Shown one piece after another: positions 9,130-19,600 of a DNA stretch of 64,000 nt; the stretch's first letter is position 1; the number at the start of each line of letters is the position of its first letter. Source of the DNA: CALEMW01 sp964343835 (GTDB lineage: Bacteria; Krumholzibacteriota; Krumholzibacteriia; LZORAL124-64-63); NCBI GenBank assembly GCA_964343835.1, contig CAYFKR010000008.1, positions 1 to 64,000 on the forward strand. Reading direction: 5' to 3'. A model generated the notes under the pieces. The model did not search any database. It saw only the letters and a list, made by a program, of their open reading frames with translations, and had not been told where the DNA came from. The position numbers and the translations under genes are program-made.

Positions 9130-10322
9130 GGAACATCCTCGTCATCAACTGCGGCAGCAGCTCGCTGAAGTACCAGCTCCTGGAGATGGAGGAAGAGACC
9201 CTCCTGGCCAAGGGGCTGGTCGAGCGCATCGGCATGGACGACGCCCACCACGTCTACAAGCGTCCCGGCGCCGACACCGTGGAGGCCGTGCTGTCGGTGG
9301 CGGACCACGAGGCGGCGATCCGGCTGGTGCTCGCTGCCGTCGTGAATCCGGACCACGGGGTCGTGAGCTCGTTCGACGAGATCCACGCCGTGGGCCACCG
9401 CGTGGTGCACGCCGGCGAAAAGTACGCCCGCAGCGTGCTGATCGGTGACGACGTGGTCGCCGCCCTGCGCGAGTGCATCCCCCTGGCGCCCCTGCACAAC
9501 CCGCCCAACATCACGGGCATCGAAGCCGCGCGGGCCGTGCTGCCGGATGCGCCCATGGTCGGCGTCTTCGACACGGCGTTCCACCAGACCATGCCCGACA
9601 GCTCGTACGTCTATCCCATCCCCTACGAGCTCTACGAGCAGCGCGGCATCCGCCGCTACGGCTTCCACGGCACCAGCCACCGCTATGTGACCAACCGCGC
9701 CGCCGAGATGCTGGACCGCTCCCCCGCGTCCATGAACGTGATCAGTTGCCACCTGGGCAGCGGCGCGTCGGTGGCGGCCATCCGCAACGGCCGCTCGGTG
9801 GACACATCCATGGGCTTCACGCCGCTGGAGGGCCTGATGATGGGCACCCGCTGCGGCGACATCGACCCCGCCATCACCGGCTATCTGGAGCGCGAGCTGG
9901 GCATGTCCCTGGCGGACGTCGAGCGGATGCTCAACAAGGAGAGCGGCCTGCTGGGGATCTCCGGCGTGTCCAGCGACCTGCGCGACGTGGAGAGCGCCTA
10001 CGCCAACGGCAACGAACGGGCGCGCCTGGCCCTCGAGGTCTACTGCTATCACATCCGGAAGTACATCGGGGCCTACGCGGTGGCCCTGGGTCGCATCGAC
10101 GCCGTGGTCTTCACCGCGGGCGTGGGCGAGAACGATTCGCTGGTGCGGGAGTGGTCGTGCCGGGGGCTGGAGATCATCGGAGCCCAGCTCGACCCCTTCA
10201 AGAACGCCACCCGCCGCGACGAGGCGATCATCAGCAAGGATTCGTCGCCGGTGAAGATCATGATCGTTCCCACCAACGAGGAACTCATGATCGCGCGCGA
10301 CACGCTGGCTATCGCGTTCTAG
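9126..10322 (+). CDS. ackA: acetate kinase
   Basis: Transfers phosphate between acetyl phosphate and ADP, giving ATP and acetate. The 398-residue ASKHA-fold protein shows NCGSSSLKY at the N-terminus, GHRVVHAG, GVFDTAFHQTMP, YGFHGTSHRYV, CHLGSGASVAAI, DTSMGFTPLEGLMMGTRCGDIDP and FTAGVGEND. The start is a GTG at 9126 overlapping the pta stop by four bases. The long in-frame extension upstream to 8058 is antifunctional sequence over pta and is rejected. It ends nine bases before the convergent zinc-ribbon gene, without a clear terminator in the gap. Confidence 0.95.
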   Translation: MRNILVINCGSSSLKYQLLEMEEETLLAKGLVERIGMDDAHHVYKRPGADTVEAVLSVADHEAAIRLVLAAVVNPDHGVVSSFDEIHAVGHRVVHAGEKYARSVLIGDDVVAALRECIPLAPLHNPPNITGIEAARAVLPDAPMVGVFDTAFHQTMPDSSYVYPIPYELYEQRGIRRYGFHGTSHRYVTNRAAEMLDRSPASMNVISCHLGSGASVAAIRNGRSVDTSMGFTPLEGLMMGTRCGDIDPAITGYLERELGMSLADVERMLNKESGLLGISGVSSDLRDVESAYANGNERARLALEVYCYHIRKYIGAYAVALGRIDAVVFTAGVGENDSLVREWSCRGLEIIGAQLDPFKNATRRDEAIISKDSSPVKIMIVPTNEELMIARDTLAIAF

Positions 10323-10331
10323 CCGCCGAGG

Positions 10332-10718
10332 CTAGTGCCCGAAGAAGTTCGTGTCGTAGTCTTCCGCGTCTTCCCCGAAACTCTGCACGTTCCGACCGTC
10401 CACGATGAACGTGGCGTGCTCGCCGTACGTGCGGCTGAACTCCACCAGGCTCACCGGGCCGTCGCCGCGGCGCATGTGGATCTCCACGAAGTGGGAGTCG
10501 GACTTCGAGACCAGGTCCGTGCTGCAGACGGGGCAGGAGAAATCAGCGACATCGCCCTTGCTCATCTCCAGGGTCGGATCGGCGATCAGGCCGTAATCGC
10601 CCGGACGGGCGTCGAGCAGCAGAAGTCCGCGCCTGCCGCCGTTGGTCACGGCGAAGACCACCTTGACGTTAGGATTGAGCACGGCCTCGCAGTGCGGGCA
10701 CAGATAGCGCTTCTTCAT
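10332..10718 (-). CDS. small zinc-ribbon protein of unknown function
   Basis: A 128-residue cytoplasmic protein with two CxxC pairs, CPHC near residue 7 and CPVC near residue 62, which probably hold one zinc ion. There is no signal peptide. The segment between the pairs is hydrophobic beta-strand-like (VVFAVTNGGRRGLLLLDARPGDYG), and the C-terminal half (FVEIHMRRGDGPVSLVEFSRTYGEHATFIVDGRNVQSFG) is acidic-ended. The start at 10718 has GGAGG about ten bases before it. It converges with ackA. I do not recognise a named family, and no partner is evident. Confidence 0.75.
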   Translation of the reverse strand: MKKRYLCPHCEAVLNPNVKVVFAVTNGGRRGLLLLDARPGDYGLIADPTLEMSKGDVADFSCPVCSTDLVSKSDSHFVEIHMRRGDGPVSLVEFSRTYGEHATFIVDGRNVQSFGEDAEDYDTNFFGH

Positions 10719-10773
10719 CGTGGAATCCTCCGGGACCGGGCCGCGGGAAGCCGATCCGTCATCACCACCCCGT

Positions 10774-10791
10774 GTTGTTGCGAGTTGTTGC
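10774..10791. repeat. short direct repeat in the 10719-10994 intergenic region
   Basis: GTTGTTGC occurs twice (10774-10781 and 10784-10791), ten bases apart, about one helical turn, just upstream of the zinc-ribbon gene. It might be a regulator site. Apart from a weak promoter for the next gene, the rest of this gap shows nothing I can support. Confidence 0.3.
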
Positions 10792-10874
10792 CGATTCTTT
10801 AACAGAGATGAATCCCCTCCGTCAAGATCGGACGCAGGAAAGGTGTCGATCGCCGGTTCGGCGGGCGGAACCCG

Positions 10875-10903
10875 TTGCCCCGGAATGCGCCACTGGGTAT
10901 GCT
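10875..10903 (+). promoter_or_regulatory. weak candidate promoter for the propeller/RND operon
   Basis: TTGCCC (10875-10880) and TATGCT (10898-10903) with a 17-base spacer lie about 90 bases upstream of the propeller gene. Each hexamer matches consensus at four positions. Confidence 0.3.
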
Positions 10904-10994
10904 CGGCCGTCCGGAGTGAAACTTCCGGCCCCGATCCACGTTGTTATCCCGTCCCTGCCGGGGCCGTCACCTGACGATGGAGATCCGTGACCCG

Positions 10995-12233
10995 ATGATC
11001 ACCGTGAAACCGACGCTCCGCGGCCCTCTCGCCGCCCGGTCCGTTGCGGCCCTGCTGCTCGTGACAGCGGCCGCCGCCCTGGCATCGTCCCCCGCCCCCG
11101 AACGCGTCGCCAACGGCCCCGAGCCCGCCTCCGGCACCGTGGACCTCGTCCTGGAGGAACGCTGGCGCCGCGGCGGCGAGGACGACGACCTCTTCTTCGG
11201 CCTGGTCGTGGACGCCCTGGTGGACGACGCCGGCCGCATCCTCCTGCTCGACTCCCAGCTCAGCGAAGTGATCGTGCTGGACGCCGACGGCGAGCACGAC
11301 ATCACCCTCGGCCGCGAAGGCGAGGGCCCCGGCGAGTTCAGTCGCGCCGGCTCCCTCTGCTGGACCCCCGACGGCGCCGTCGGGGTGGTCCAGCGTTTCC
11401 CCGGCCGCATCGTGAAGCTGTCCCTCGACGGCACCCCCGCCGGCACCATCCTGCCCGGCGACCCCACCGCCGGCGGCCGCGACATGGTCAGCGGCGCCGG
11501 CCTCTCCCCCACCGGACTCGTGCTCTGCGGCGCTCACATGACCCGCACCGAGACCGGCCGCATCCGACGCAGCTTCCTGAGCCTGTACGGCGTCGACGGC
11601 GCCCCCATGGTGGAATACCTCGGCAAGGACGACGTCAACGACTTCACGGCCCGCTCCTTCCACGAGACCGACAACGACTTCGTGGACCGCGGCCGCTGGA
11701 CCGTCCTGGACGGAGGCGGCGTGGCCTTCGCCCCCGAGCGCGACCGCTACGTGCTGCGGGTGCTGGACCCCGACGGCGCGCCCCGCCTGGAGATCACCCG
11801 CCCCGCCGAACCGCCGCTGCGCGCAGCCGAGACCCTCGAGCGCCTGGAGCGTCGTTTCAGCGGGTCGCGCATGGCCCAGCGCACGGGCGTGACACAGGTG
11901 TTCGCCGCCACCGACCCCATGATCGCCACCATGCAGCCCGGCCCCGACGGTGAACTCTGGGTCCTGCCCACCGAGGGCACCCGCGGGCGCCCCGACGGCG
12001 TGCTGCAGACGTGGGACGTGTTCGACGCCGCCGGCCGCTGGGACCGCCGGGTGGACGTCCGCTGCCCCGGCGACCCGGAGCAGGACCGCCTTTTCCTGAT
12101 CGACGAATCGCGGGCGCTGCTCGTGTCGGGCTTCACCGGCGCGCGCGACGCCCTGAGGGGCGAGGTCATCGAGGACGAGGACCTCGACGACGCCGAACCC
12201 ATGGAAGTGATCCTCTACGACATCCGCCGCTGA
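10995..12233 (+). CDS. secreted 6-bladed beta-propeller (NHL-like) protein
   Basis: A 412-residue exported protein. An N-terminal hydrophobic segment (ARSVAALLLVTAAAALASS) acts as signal peptide. Blade signatures follow: DDAGRILLLDSQLSEVIVLD, then GREGEGPGEF (residues about 100-109), the turn seen in the '6-bladed beta-propeller' family widespread in Bacteroidota-like bacteria. The start is uncertain: ATG at 10977 has no ribosome site, while ATG at 10995 has GGAG 12 bases upstream. It precedes the RND adaptor by 47 bases and is probably cotranscribed with it, but its link to efflux is unknown. Confidence 0.75.
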   Translation: MITVKPTLRGPLAARSVAALLLVTAAAALASSPAPERVANGPEPASGTVDLVLEERWRRGGEDDDLFFGLVVDALVDDAGRILLLDSQLSEVIVLDADGEHDITLGREGEGPGEFSRAGSLCWTPDGAVGVVQRFPGRIVKLSLDGTPAGTILPGDPTAGGRDMVSGAGLSPTGLVLCGAHMTRTETGRIRRSFLSLYGVDGAPMVEYLGKDDVNDFTARSFHETDNDFVDRGRWTVLDGGGVAFAPERDRYVLRVLDPDGAPRLEITRPAEPPLRAAETLERLERRFSGSRMAQRTGVTQVFAATDPMIATMQPGPDGELWVLPTEGTRGRPDGVLQTWDVFDAAGRWDRRVDVRCPGDPEQDRLFLIDESRALLVSGFTGARDALRGEVIEDEDLDDAEPMEVILYDIRR

Positions 12234-12280
12234 CGGCGGAGCGACCCGGCCTGCGGGCCGACACGCGGGAGACCCCTGAG

Positions 12281-13549
12281 ATGACCAAGCGTATGCTGAT
12301 CGCAATGCTGACCCTGGCCGCCGCCCTCTGGATCGCGGGCTGCGGCGGCTCGGACGCCGAGGGCGACGCCGCGGCCGCCGACTCCACGGCCGCCGCCGAT
12401 TCCACCGCCACCGAAGAGGCCAAGCCCCGCAAGGAGAAGGCCATCAAGGTGAACGCCGGCATCGTCCGCGAGGGCGACCTGGTGGTGCCCGTCTTCGCCG
12501 ACGGCGTGCTGCGCACGACCCGCTCGGTGGAGATCCGCAGCAAGCTGGGCGGTCAGCTCACCGAGGTCCACGTGCGCGACGGCGACCGCGTGCGCCGCGG
12601 CCAGCTGCTGGCCCGCATCGACCCCCGCGAATACGCCCTGAGCCTCGAGGAGGCCCGCTACCGCCACGTGCAGGCCCTGAGCCAGATCGCGGCCGAGGAC
12701 GAGGAGCAGATCGACGACCCCGAGGCCATGGCCGCCTTCCTGGCCGCCCGCGACGCCCTGGAGGCCCGCCGCGGCGACCTCTCCCCCGAGCAGTACCAGG
12801 CCGCCCTGCTGGACCTGGAGCTGGACGCCCTGAAGCAGGGCGCCTTCCGCCAGGACATCTTCGCCCAGCGCACCGGCCTGGCCGACGCCCGCGTGGCCGA
12901 GGACCGCGCCCGCCTGAACCTGGAGTACACGGAGATCCGCGCTCCCTTCTCCGGGATCGTGGACGGGCTTCAGGTGGTCGTGGGCGAGAACGTGTCGGTG
13001 GGCCAGGCCATCTGCACCGTCTACGACAACCGCCGCCTCGAGGCCGTCGTCAACGTGCTGGAGGCCGACCTCGGCAACCTCACCGAGGGCCGTGTGGCCC
13101 TGTTGGGCGTGCCGGCGGTCCACGACACCATCCGCGCCTCGGTGGACGTCATCAGCCCCCGCCTCGACGAGACCAGCCGCACCTGCCAGGTCATCGTGCG
13201 CTTTGACAACGACGGCCGCTTCCGCCCCGGCATGTTCGTGCGCGCGGAGATCGCCGCCATGGTTCACCCCGGCCGCCTGATGGTGCCGCGGGAGGCCGTG
13301 CTGATCCGCGACGACCGTCCCCTGGTCTTCAAGGTCACCGACGACGACCGCGCCCAGTGGCTCTACGTGACCACCGGCCTGGAGAACAGCGAGTGGGTGG
13401 AACTCAAGGGCGTGCACAGCGGCGGTTCGCTGGCTCCCGGCGAGCGGGTGGTCGTGAGCGATCACCTGACCCTGGCCCACGAGGCCAAGATCAAGATCCG
13501 CAAGACCCTGCCGGAGCGCGACCGTTGGGCCGCCTCCGAAACGGAGTGA
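12281..13549 (+). CDS. RND efflux periplasmic adaptor (membrane fusion) lipoprotein
   Basis: Bridges the inner-membrane RND pumps to an outer-membrane channel. The 422-residue protein has a lipobox (ALWIAGC, Cys21) followed by a low-complexity Ala/Asp/Ser linker, a biotinyl-lipoyl hairpin half (GQLTEVHVRDGDRVRRGQLLARIDP), a coiled-coil (about 125-215), the second lipoyl half (IRAPFSGIVDGLQVVVGENVSVGQ) and a beta-barrel/membrane-proximal region. The ATG at 12281 starts the lipoprotein signal. Five bases separate its stop from the first permease. No TolC-like gene is adjacent, so the outer channel must be encoded elsewhere. Confidence 0.92.
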   Translation: MTKRMLIAMLTLAAALWIAGCGGSDAEGDAAAADSTAAADSTATEEAKPRKEKAIKVNAGIVREGDLVVPVFADGVLRTTRSVEIRSKLGGQLTEVHVRDGDRVRRGQLLARIDPREYALSLEEARYRHVQALSQIAAEDEEQIDDPEAMAAFLAARDALEARRGDLSPEQYQAALLDLELDALKQGAFRQDIFAQRTGLADARVAEDRARLNLEYTEIRAPFSGIVDGLQVVVGENVSVGQAICTVYDNRRLEAVVNVLEADLGNLTEGRVALLGVPAVHDTIRASVDVISPRLDETSRTCQVIVRFDNDGRFRPGMFVRAEIAAMVHPGRLMVPREAVLIRDDRPLVFKVTDDDRAQWLYVTTGLENSEWVELKGVHSGGSLAPGERVVVSDHLTLAHEAKIKIRKTLPERDRWAASETE

Positions 13550-13553
13550 CGCC

Positions 13554-16500
13554 ATGATCCGCAACGCCGTCCAGCGGCCCGTGGCCGTGATCATGATCTT
13601 CACCGGACTGGTGCTGATCGGAGTGCTGAGCTTCGACCGCCTGCCGGTGGACCTGCTGCCGAGCATCAACTACCCGAACCTGACGGTCATCACGAACTAC
13701 TCCGAAGTCCCTGCAGACGATCTGACAAGACTAGTGACGCAGCCGCTGGAGGAGCGCATCACCGGCCTGGCCGGCGTGCGGTCGGTGATCTCGCGCACCC
13801 GAGAGGGCGTCAGCACCATCACCGTGCAGTACGAGTGGGGCACGGAGATGGAGTTCGCCAACCTGCACCTGCGCGAGGCCGTGGACCAGGTGGCCAACCG
13901 CGAGGACTTCCCCGAGGCGGCCGAGCGGCCGCTCATCCTGCGCTGGGATCCGAGCGCGCGGCCCGTGGCCATCCTCTCTCTCGAGGGCGACGCGCCCCTG
14001 GCCGAGATGACCGAGTTCTGCATCGAGGTGGCCAAGCCCGCCCTGGAGCAGATCGACGGGTTGAGTCAGGCCGAGGTCATCGGCGGCGCCGACCGCGAGA
14101 TCCGCGTGGAGCCCGACTTCTCCCGCCTGCGCCTCTACGGCCTGACCATGGCCGACCTGTCCCAGGCCCTCGACTCCAGCAACGTCAGCTTCCCCGGTGG
14201 CCGCGTGCGCAAGGGGCCGCTGTACCTGCCCCTGCGCATCCTGGGCGAGTTCGAGTCGCTCGAGGACATCGCCGCCACGGAGATCCCCGCCGCCGGCGAC
14301 CGCGTGATCACCATCGGTGACGTGGCCGAGGTGCTGGACACCACCCGCGAGCCCGAGGGCGCCACCCTCATGGGCGACCACGAGGTCGTCTCGATCCTGC
14401 TGTACAAGGAAGTGGGCGCCAACACCATCGGCGTGACCGAGGACGTGGATTTCATGCTGGGACTGCTCAAGGGCCAGTACCCCGACTTCGGCTTCGAGTT
14501 CGTGTATCGCGACGCCGACTACGTGGAGGAGAGCTTCACCGGCCTGCGCGACTCCCTGCTCTACGGCGCGGCCCTGGCCTTCCTGGTGCTCTTCTTCTTC
14601 CTGCGCGACTGGCGCAGCCCCATCGTGGTGTCGCTGTCGATCCCGGTGAGCGTGGCCGCGACCTTCGCCTTCATGTACTTCGGCAAGGTGAACCTGAACC
14701 TCATGTCCCTGGGCGGCCTGTCCCTGGCGGCGGGCATGCTGGTGGACAACGCCATCGTGGTGCTGGAGAACATCAAGCGGCACCTGGCCGAAGGCGCCGA
14801 CGGCGACGCCTCCACCGCCGAGCTCTGCGTGTCGGCGGCCAAGGAGGTGGCGTCGCCCGTGGTGGCGGCCACCCTGACCACCGTGGCCGTGTTCTTCCCG
14901 GTGATCTACGTGCCGGGCATCGCCGGCGAGTTCTTCCGGGACCAGGCCCTGACGGTGACCATCTCGCTGCTGGTGTCCATCGCCTCGGCGCTGGTGCTGC
15001 AGCCCATGGTGTCGGCCCGCATGCTGCGCAAGGGCCCGGAGCGGGCCGGCGGCCTGTTCAAGCTCTCCGACGGCATGTTCCGCGGCCTCTACGACGTGTA
15101 CCACCGGGCCCTCGTCAGGGTGATGGAGCGCAAGGCCGCGTTCCTGCTGGTGCTGGCGCTGGCCCTGGTCGGCACGGGGTTCGTAGCCGCGAACCTGCCC
15201 CGCACCTTCCTGCCCGACCGCAACAACGGCGACTTCACCGTGAACCTGGAACTGCCCAACGGAACGCCCCTGGACGGCACCCGCGAGGTGGCCGCGAACC
15301 TGGCGGCCTTCATCGCCTCGCAGCCCGAAGTGGCGACGGTCTTCACCCAGGCCGGCCAGACCGAGCGCACCGTGGCCGCCCTCAAGGAGTACACCGCCGC
15401 CAACACGGCGCGCATCCGCGTGATCCTGCATCCTTCCCGTCACGGCGCCGAGCGCCTGCAGAGCGTGAAGGCGCGCCTGCGCGAGCGGCTGGAGCAGCAT
15501 GAAGGCGCCCTGTTCACCTTCAAGGACGAGGGCATCGGACTGGGCGAGCTCCTGGCCAGCGGCGAGGCTCCGTTCAACCTCGGCGTGATCGCCGAGCACC
15601 CCGCCGACGCCCTGTCCACCGCATCGGCCGCGCTGCCCCTGCTGCAGGACGTCCCCGGCCTGACCGACCTGGAGATGGACCGCGTGCTGGGCAACCCCGC
15701 CGTGGAGGTGAACATCGACCGCGAGGAGGCCCTGCGCCACGGCCTCGATCCCGGCGTGCTGGCCCGGGAGATCCAGGCCCGCGTCCAGGGCGTGGTGGCC
15801 ACGTGGTTCAACGAGGTGGACCAGCGCGTCGACATCGCCGTGCGGCTGCCCCTGGACGTCCGACGCGACCTGGACGGCGTGCTGGACTCCCCCGTGGCCG
15901 TGGGCAACGGCCGCACCGCGCCGATGCGCAGCTTCGTGAAGCTGACCGAGGGCCGTCCCGTGCGGGAGGTCGTCCGACGCGACCAGCGGCGCCAGATCAC
16001 CGTCAGCGGCGACGTCCAGGGCCGGCGCATCGGCGCGGTATGGGAAGACGTGCAGGAGATCCTGGACGGCATGACCCTGCCCGCCGGAACGTCGTTCACC
16101 ACCGGCGGCGAGCAGCAGGAGATCAACAGTTCCTTCCGCGACCTGGGCTGGGCTCTGCTGTTGTCAGCGCTGCTGGTGTACATGATCCTCGCCGCCCAGT
16201 TCGAGTCGTTCCTGGACCCGCTGATCATCTCGGCGGTGCTGCCGGTGGGCGTGCTGGGCGCCGCGGCGACCCTGGCCGTCAGCGGTCATACGGTGAACAT
16301 CATCTCGCTCATCGGACTGGTGGCCCTGCTGGGCATCGCGGTCAACGACGCCATCGTGAAGGTGTCCACGATCCGCCGCCTGCGCCTGGACGGCATGCCC
16401 GGTCGCGAGGCGATCCTCGAGGCCAGCCGTCTGCGCTTCCGCCCCATCCTGATGACGACCCTGACGACGGTGCTGGCCATGATCCCCATGGCCGTGGGCA

Positions 16501-16655
16501 TCGGCACGGGCGAGCAGATCCAGCGGCCCCTGGCCGTGACCATCCTGGGCGGCCTGACCATGGCCACGGCCCTGACGCTCTTCCTGACGCCGGTGGTCTA
16601 CGAGATCCTGCATCGCCGCCTCGACCGCGACTACGACGGGGGGAGCCGGCCGTGA
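13554..16655 (+). CDS. RND efflux permease, first subunit
   Basis: A 1033-residue AcrB/HAE-type transporter with the canonical plan: TM1 (residues 10-28), porter domain, TM2-6 (about 335-540), second porter domain, TM8-12 (about 855-1025). TM4 carries GMLVDNAIVVLENIKRH, which keeps one of the two adjacent acidic residues (DN where AcrB has DD). It could export drugs, lipids or other hydrophobic compounds; sequence does not tell. The stop overlaps the next permease start (GTGA), which argues that the two permeases are made together and may form a heteromeric pump like MdtBC. Confidence 0.93.
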   Translation: MIRNAVQRPVAVIMIFTGLVLIGVLSFDRLPVDLLPSINYPNLTVITNYSEVPADDLTRLVTQPLEERITGLAGVRSVISRTREGVSTITVQYEWGTEMEFANLHLREAVDQVANREDFPEAAERPLILRWDPSARPVAILSLEGDAPLAEMTEFCIEVAKPALEQIDGLSQAEVIGGADREIRVEPDFSRLRLYGLTMADLSQALDSSNVSFPGGRVRKGPLYLPLRILGEFESLEDIAATEIPAAGDRVITIGDVAEVLDTTREPEGATLMGDHEVVSILLYKEVGANTIGVTEDVDFMLGLLKGQYPDFGFEFVYRDADYVEESFTGLRDSLLYGAALAFLVLFFFLRDWRSPIVVSLSIPVSVAATFAFMYFGKVNLNLMSLGGLSLAAGMLVDNAIVVLENIKRHLAEGADGDASTAELCVSAAKEVASPVVAATLTTVAVFFPVIYVPGIAGEFFRDQALTVTISLLVSIASALVLQPMVSARMLRKGPERAGGLFKLSDGMFRGLYDVYHRALVRVMERKAAFLLVLALALVGTGFVAANLPRTFLPDRNNGDFTVNLELPNGTPLDGTREVAANLAAFIASQPEVATVFTQAGQTERTVAALKEYTAANTARIRVILHPSRHGAERLQSVKARLRERLEQHEGALFTFKDEGIGLGELLASGEAPFNLGVIAEHPADALSTASAALPLLQDVPGLTDLEMDRVLGNPAVEVNIDREEALRHGLDPGVLAREIQARVQGVVATWFNEVDQRVDIAVRLPLDVRRDLDGVLDSPVAVGNGRTAPMRSFVKLTEGRPVREVVRRDQRRQITVSGDVQGRRIGAVWEDVQEILDGMTLPAGTSFTTGGEQQEINSSFRDLGWALLLSALLVYMILAAQFESFLDPLIISAVLPVGVLGAAATLAVSGHTVNIISLIGLVALLGIAVNDAIVKVSTIRRLRLDGMPGREAILEASRLRFRPILMTTLTTVLAMIPMAVGIGTGEQIQRPLAVTILGGLTMATALTLFLTPVVYEILHRRLDRDYDGGSRP

Positions 16656-19600
16656 TCCGCTACTTCGTGGACCATCCCGTGACCACATGGATGATCTTCG
16701 CCGCGCTGGTGCTGATGGGCGTGTACGCCCTGCCGCGCCTGGAGATCGAGGCCATGCCCGAGACGGAGCTGCCGTCCCTGACGGTGGTGACGTCGTGGAA
16801 CGGGGCCTCGCCGGCGGCGGTGCAGCGCTCGCTGACCATCCCCATCGAGGAGGCGGCACGGAAGGTCCACGGCATCGAAAAGCTCACGTCGCGATCCCGT
16901 CCGGGACGGAGCGAGGTGTCGGTGAGCTTCCGTCGCGACACGGACATGGAGTTCGCCCAGCTCGACATGTCGGAGCAGCTCGGCGGCATCCGCGGCAACC
17001 TGCCCGCCACGGCGGGCCAGCCCAACATCGTGCCCTTCGTGCCGGAGGAGTTCCGCACCGAGGATTTCATGACCATCAGCCTGATCTCGCCGCTCAGCGC
17101 CAACGAGCTGCGCGAGAACGCCGAGCTGTGGCTGCAGTCGCGGCTGCTGGCGGTGGAGGGCGTGGCCGACGTGGAGCTGCAGGGCGGCGCCATGCCCCTG
17201 TGGAAGATCCTGCTGGACTACGGGATGATGGACCAGTACGGCCTGCACGCGGACCGGGTGTTCTCGCGCATCGCCTCTCTCGACGACATCCTGCCGGCCG
17301 GCGTGATCCGCGACAGCGGCCGCGAGATCGCCGTGAGCCTCCAGGACTCGGTGACCATCCCCAAGATCCTCTCGACGGTCGTCGCCAACATCGGCGGCCA
17401 TCCCCTGACGCTCGACCGCATCGCCCGCGTGGAACCGTCGTTCGACGACCCCGTGTACTTCGTGCGCAACAACGGCGAGAACGTGATCCAGGCCTCGGTG
17501 GCCAAGCGCAGCGGCACCAACGCCGTGACCGTGAGCCGCCGCGTGCGCGAGGCCCTGCCGGAGATCCGCGAGTCGGTGCCCTTCCCCCTGGAGTTCGAGA
17601 TCGACACGGATCAGGGCGAGGAGCTGGAGGACAAGCTCAATGAGCTGGTCTACCGGTCGCTGGCCATCCTGGGCCTGCTGTTCATCCTGCTGGCGGCGGC
17701 GCTGAAGCGGGTGCGGCTGACGGCCATCGTGGTGGTGTCGATCCTCTTCGCCATCGTGATCTGCCTGACGCTGTTCTATTTCTTCGACGTGTCGGTGAAC
17801 TTCATCACCATCAGCGGCCTGACGGTGTGCTTCGGCATGCTGCTGGACAACTCCATCCTGGTGCTCGACGCCATCCATCGGCGCCTGGTGCAGCGCCGCC
17901 ACTCCGACGTTTCGGAGACCCTGGTGCGCGGCACCCGCGAGGTGGCCTTCCCCATCACCGCCACCACGCTGACCACGGTCGTGGCGTTCCTGTCGTTCAT
18001 CTTCCTGTCCGGTCGACTGGCGCTGTACTACGTGCCCCTGGCCGTGAGCGTGGGCATCGCCATGCTGGCGAGCATCTTCGTGGCCTTCGCCTGGATCCCG
18101 GTGGCCCTGCGCCGCACCGCCGAGAACGAGACGGCCGACCCGGACGCCGAGCCCGAGGCCGAGCCCGAGGGCTGGGCCCTGATGTGGCGATGGTCGCTGG
18201 GCTCGGTCGTGATCGCCGCCATCGGCTACGTGGCCCTGGGCCTGCTCCAGGACTGGAACGCGGCCGAGGACCTGCTGCCCTGGTTCGCCGGTGCGTCCGT
18301 GCTGATGATCATGGTGGGGCTGTTCGCCTCGTACGTGGAGAAGTTCACGGCCCTGAACCTGCGCCTGTGGTTCCTGCCCACGCTGCTGGTGGCCGGCTCG
18401 TTCTGGGGCGGCTGGCACCTGTACCAGAACGAGATCACCCAGGGCGGGTTCTGGCAGCAGCCGGACCGCGAGATGATCTACCTGATCATCCGCCGCGACG
18501 CCGGCACCGAGGTCACCCTGACCAACGAGACCATGAAGCTCTTCGAGGCGGAGATGACGCCGCTGCCCGAGGGTGTGACCATGAAGTCGTACTGCCAGGC
18601 CAACTCGGCCCGCATGACCCTCGACTTCGACGACGAGACCATGCGCACCTCCTGGCCCGAGGAACTCCGCAACCGCCTGATCGTGCTGGCGGAGGAGATG
18701 GGCGGCATGCGGATCATGGTCTTCGGGTTCGGCGATCCGTACTTCAAGGGCGGGTTCGGCGGCATGGGCGGCAACTCGACCATCAAGATCACCGGCTACA
18801 ACTCCAAGACCCTCGAGGGGATCACCGACGGCATCAACGAGCGCCTGGGCCGCAACCGTCGCGTGCGCAACGCCCAGCTCACCGGCGGCGAACGGTTCGT
18901 GCGGGGCAACACCGAGGAATCGCTGATCCTGCTGGACCGCGACGCCCTGGCGCGGCACCACATCACCCCCCAGGAGGTGGTGGGCTACCTGCGCCGCCTG
19001 CTGGGCATCGAGTTCCCCTGGCACATGCTGCTGGAGGGCCGTGACCAGCGCCTTCAGCTGGCCTACGCCAACGCGGACCACATCCAGTACGACCAGATCG
19101 CCGGCCACGTGATGACCACCATGGACGGCACCCGCGTCCGCCTGGCCGACCTGGTGGACCTGGTGGAGGTGCCGGTGGTCTCGACCATCTACCGCGAGGA
19201 CCAGCGCTACGCCATCCACGTGACGTGGGAATACATCGGCACCGACAAGATGCGCCAGCGCTTCATCGACGAGATCCTGGCCGGCGTGGAACTGCCCTAC
19301 GGCTACACGGCGGAGGACGTGTCGGGCCAGCAGCTCAGCGAGGACGAGGAGGAGGAGATGAACCGCATGCTGATGCTGACGGCGGCGTTCATCTTCATGA
19401 CCCTCGCGGCGCTGTTCGAAAGCTTCACCCTGCCGTTGCTGGTGCTGCTGTCCCTGCCCATGGCCATGAGCGGCGTGATGGCCATCTTCTGGCTCACCGA
19501 CACGGACTTCGACTCGTCGGCGAAGATCGGCCTGGTGCTGCTGTTCGGCATCGTGGTGAACAACGCCATCCTGCTGGTCAACCGCTTCCGCCTGCAGATC

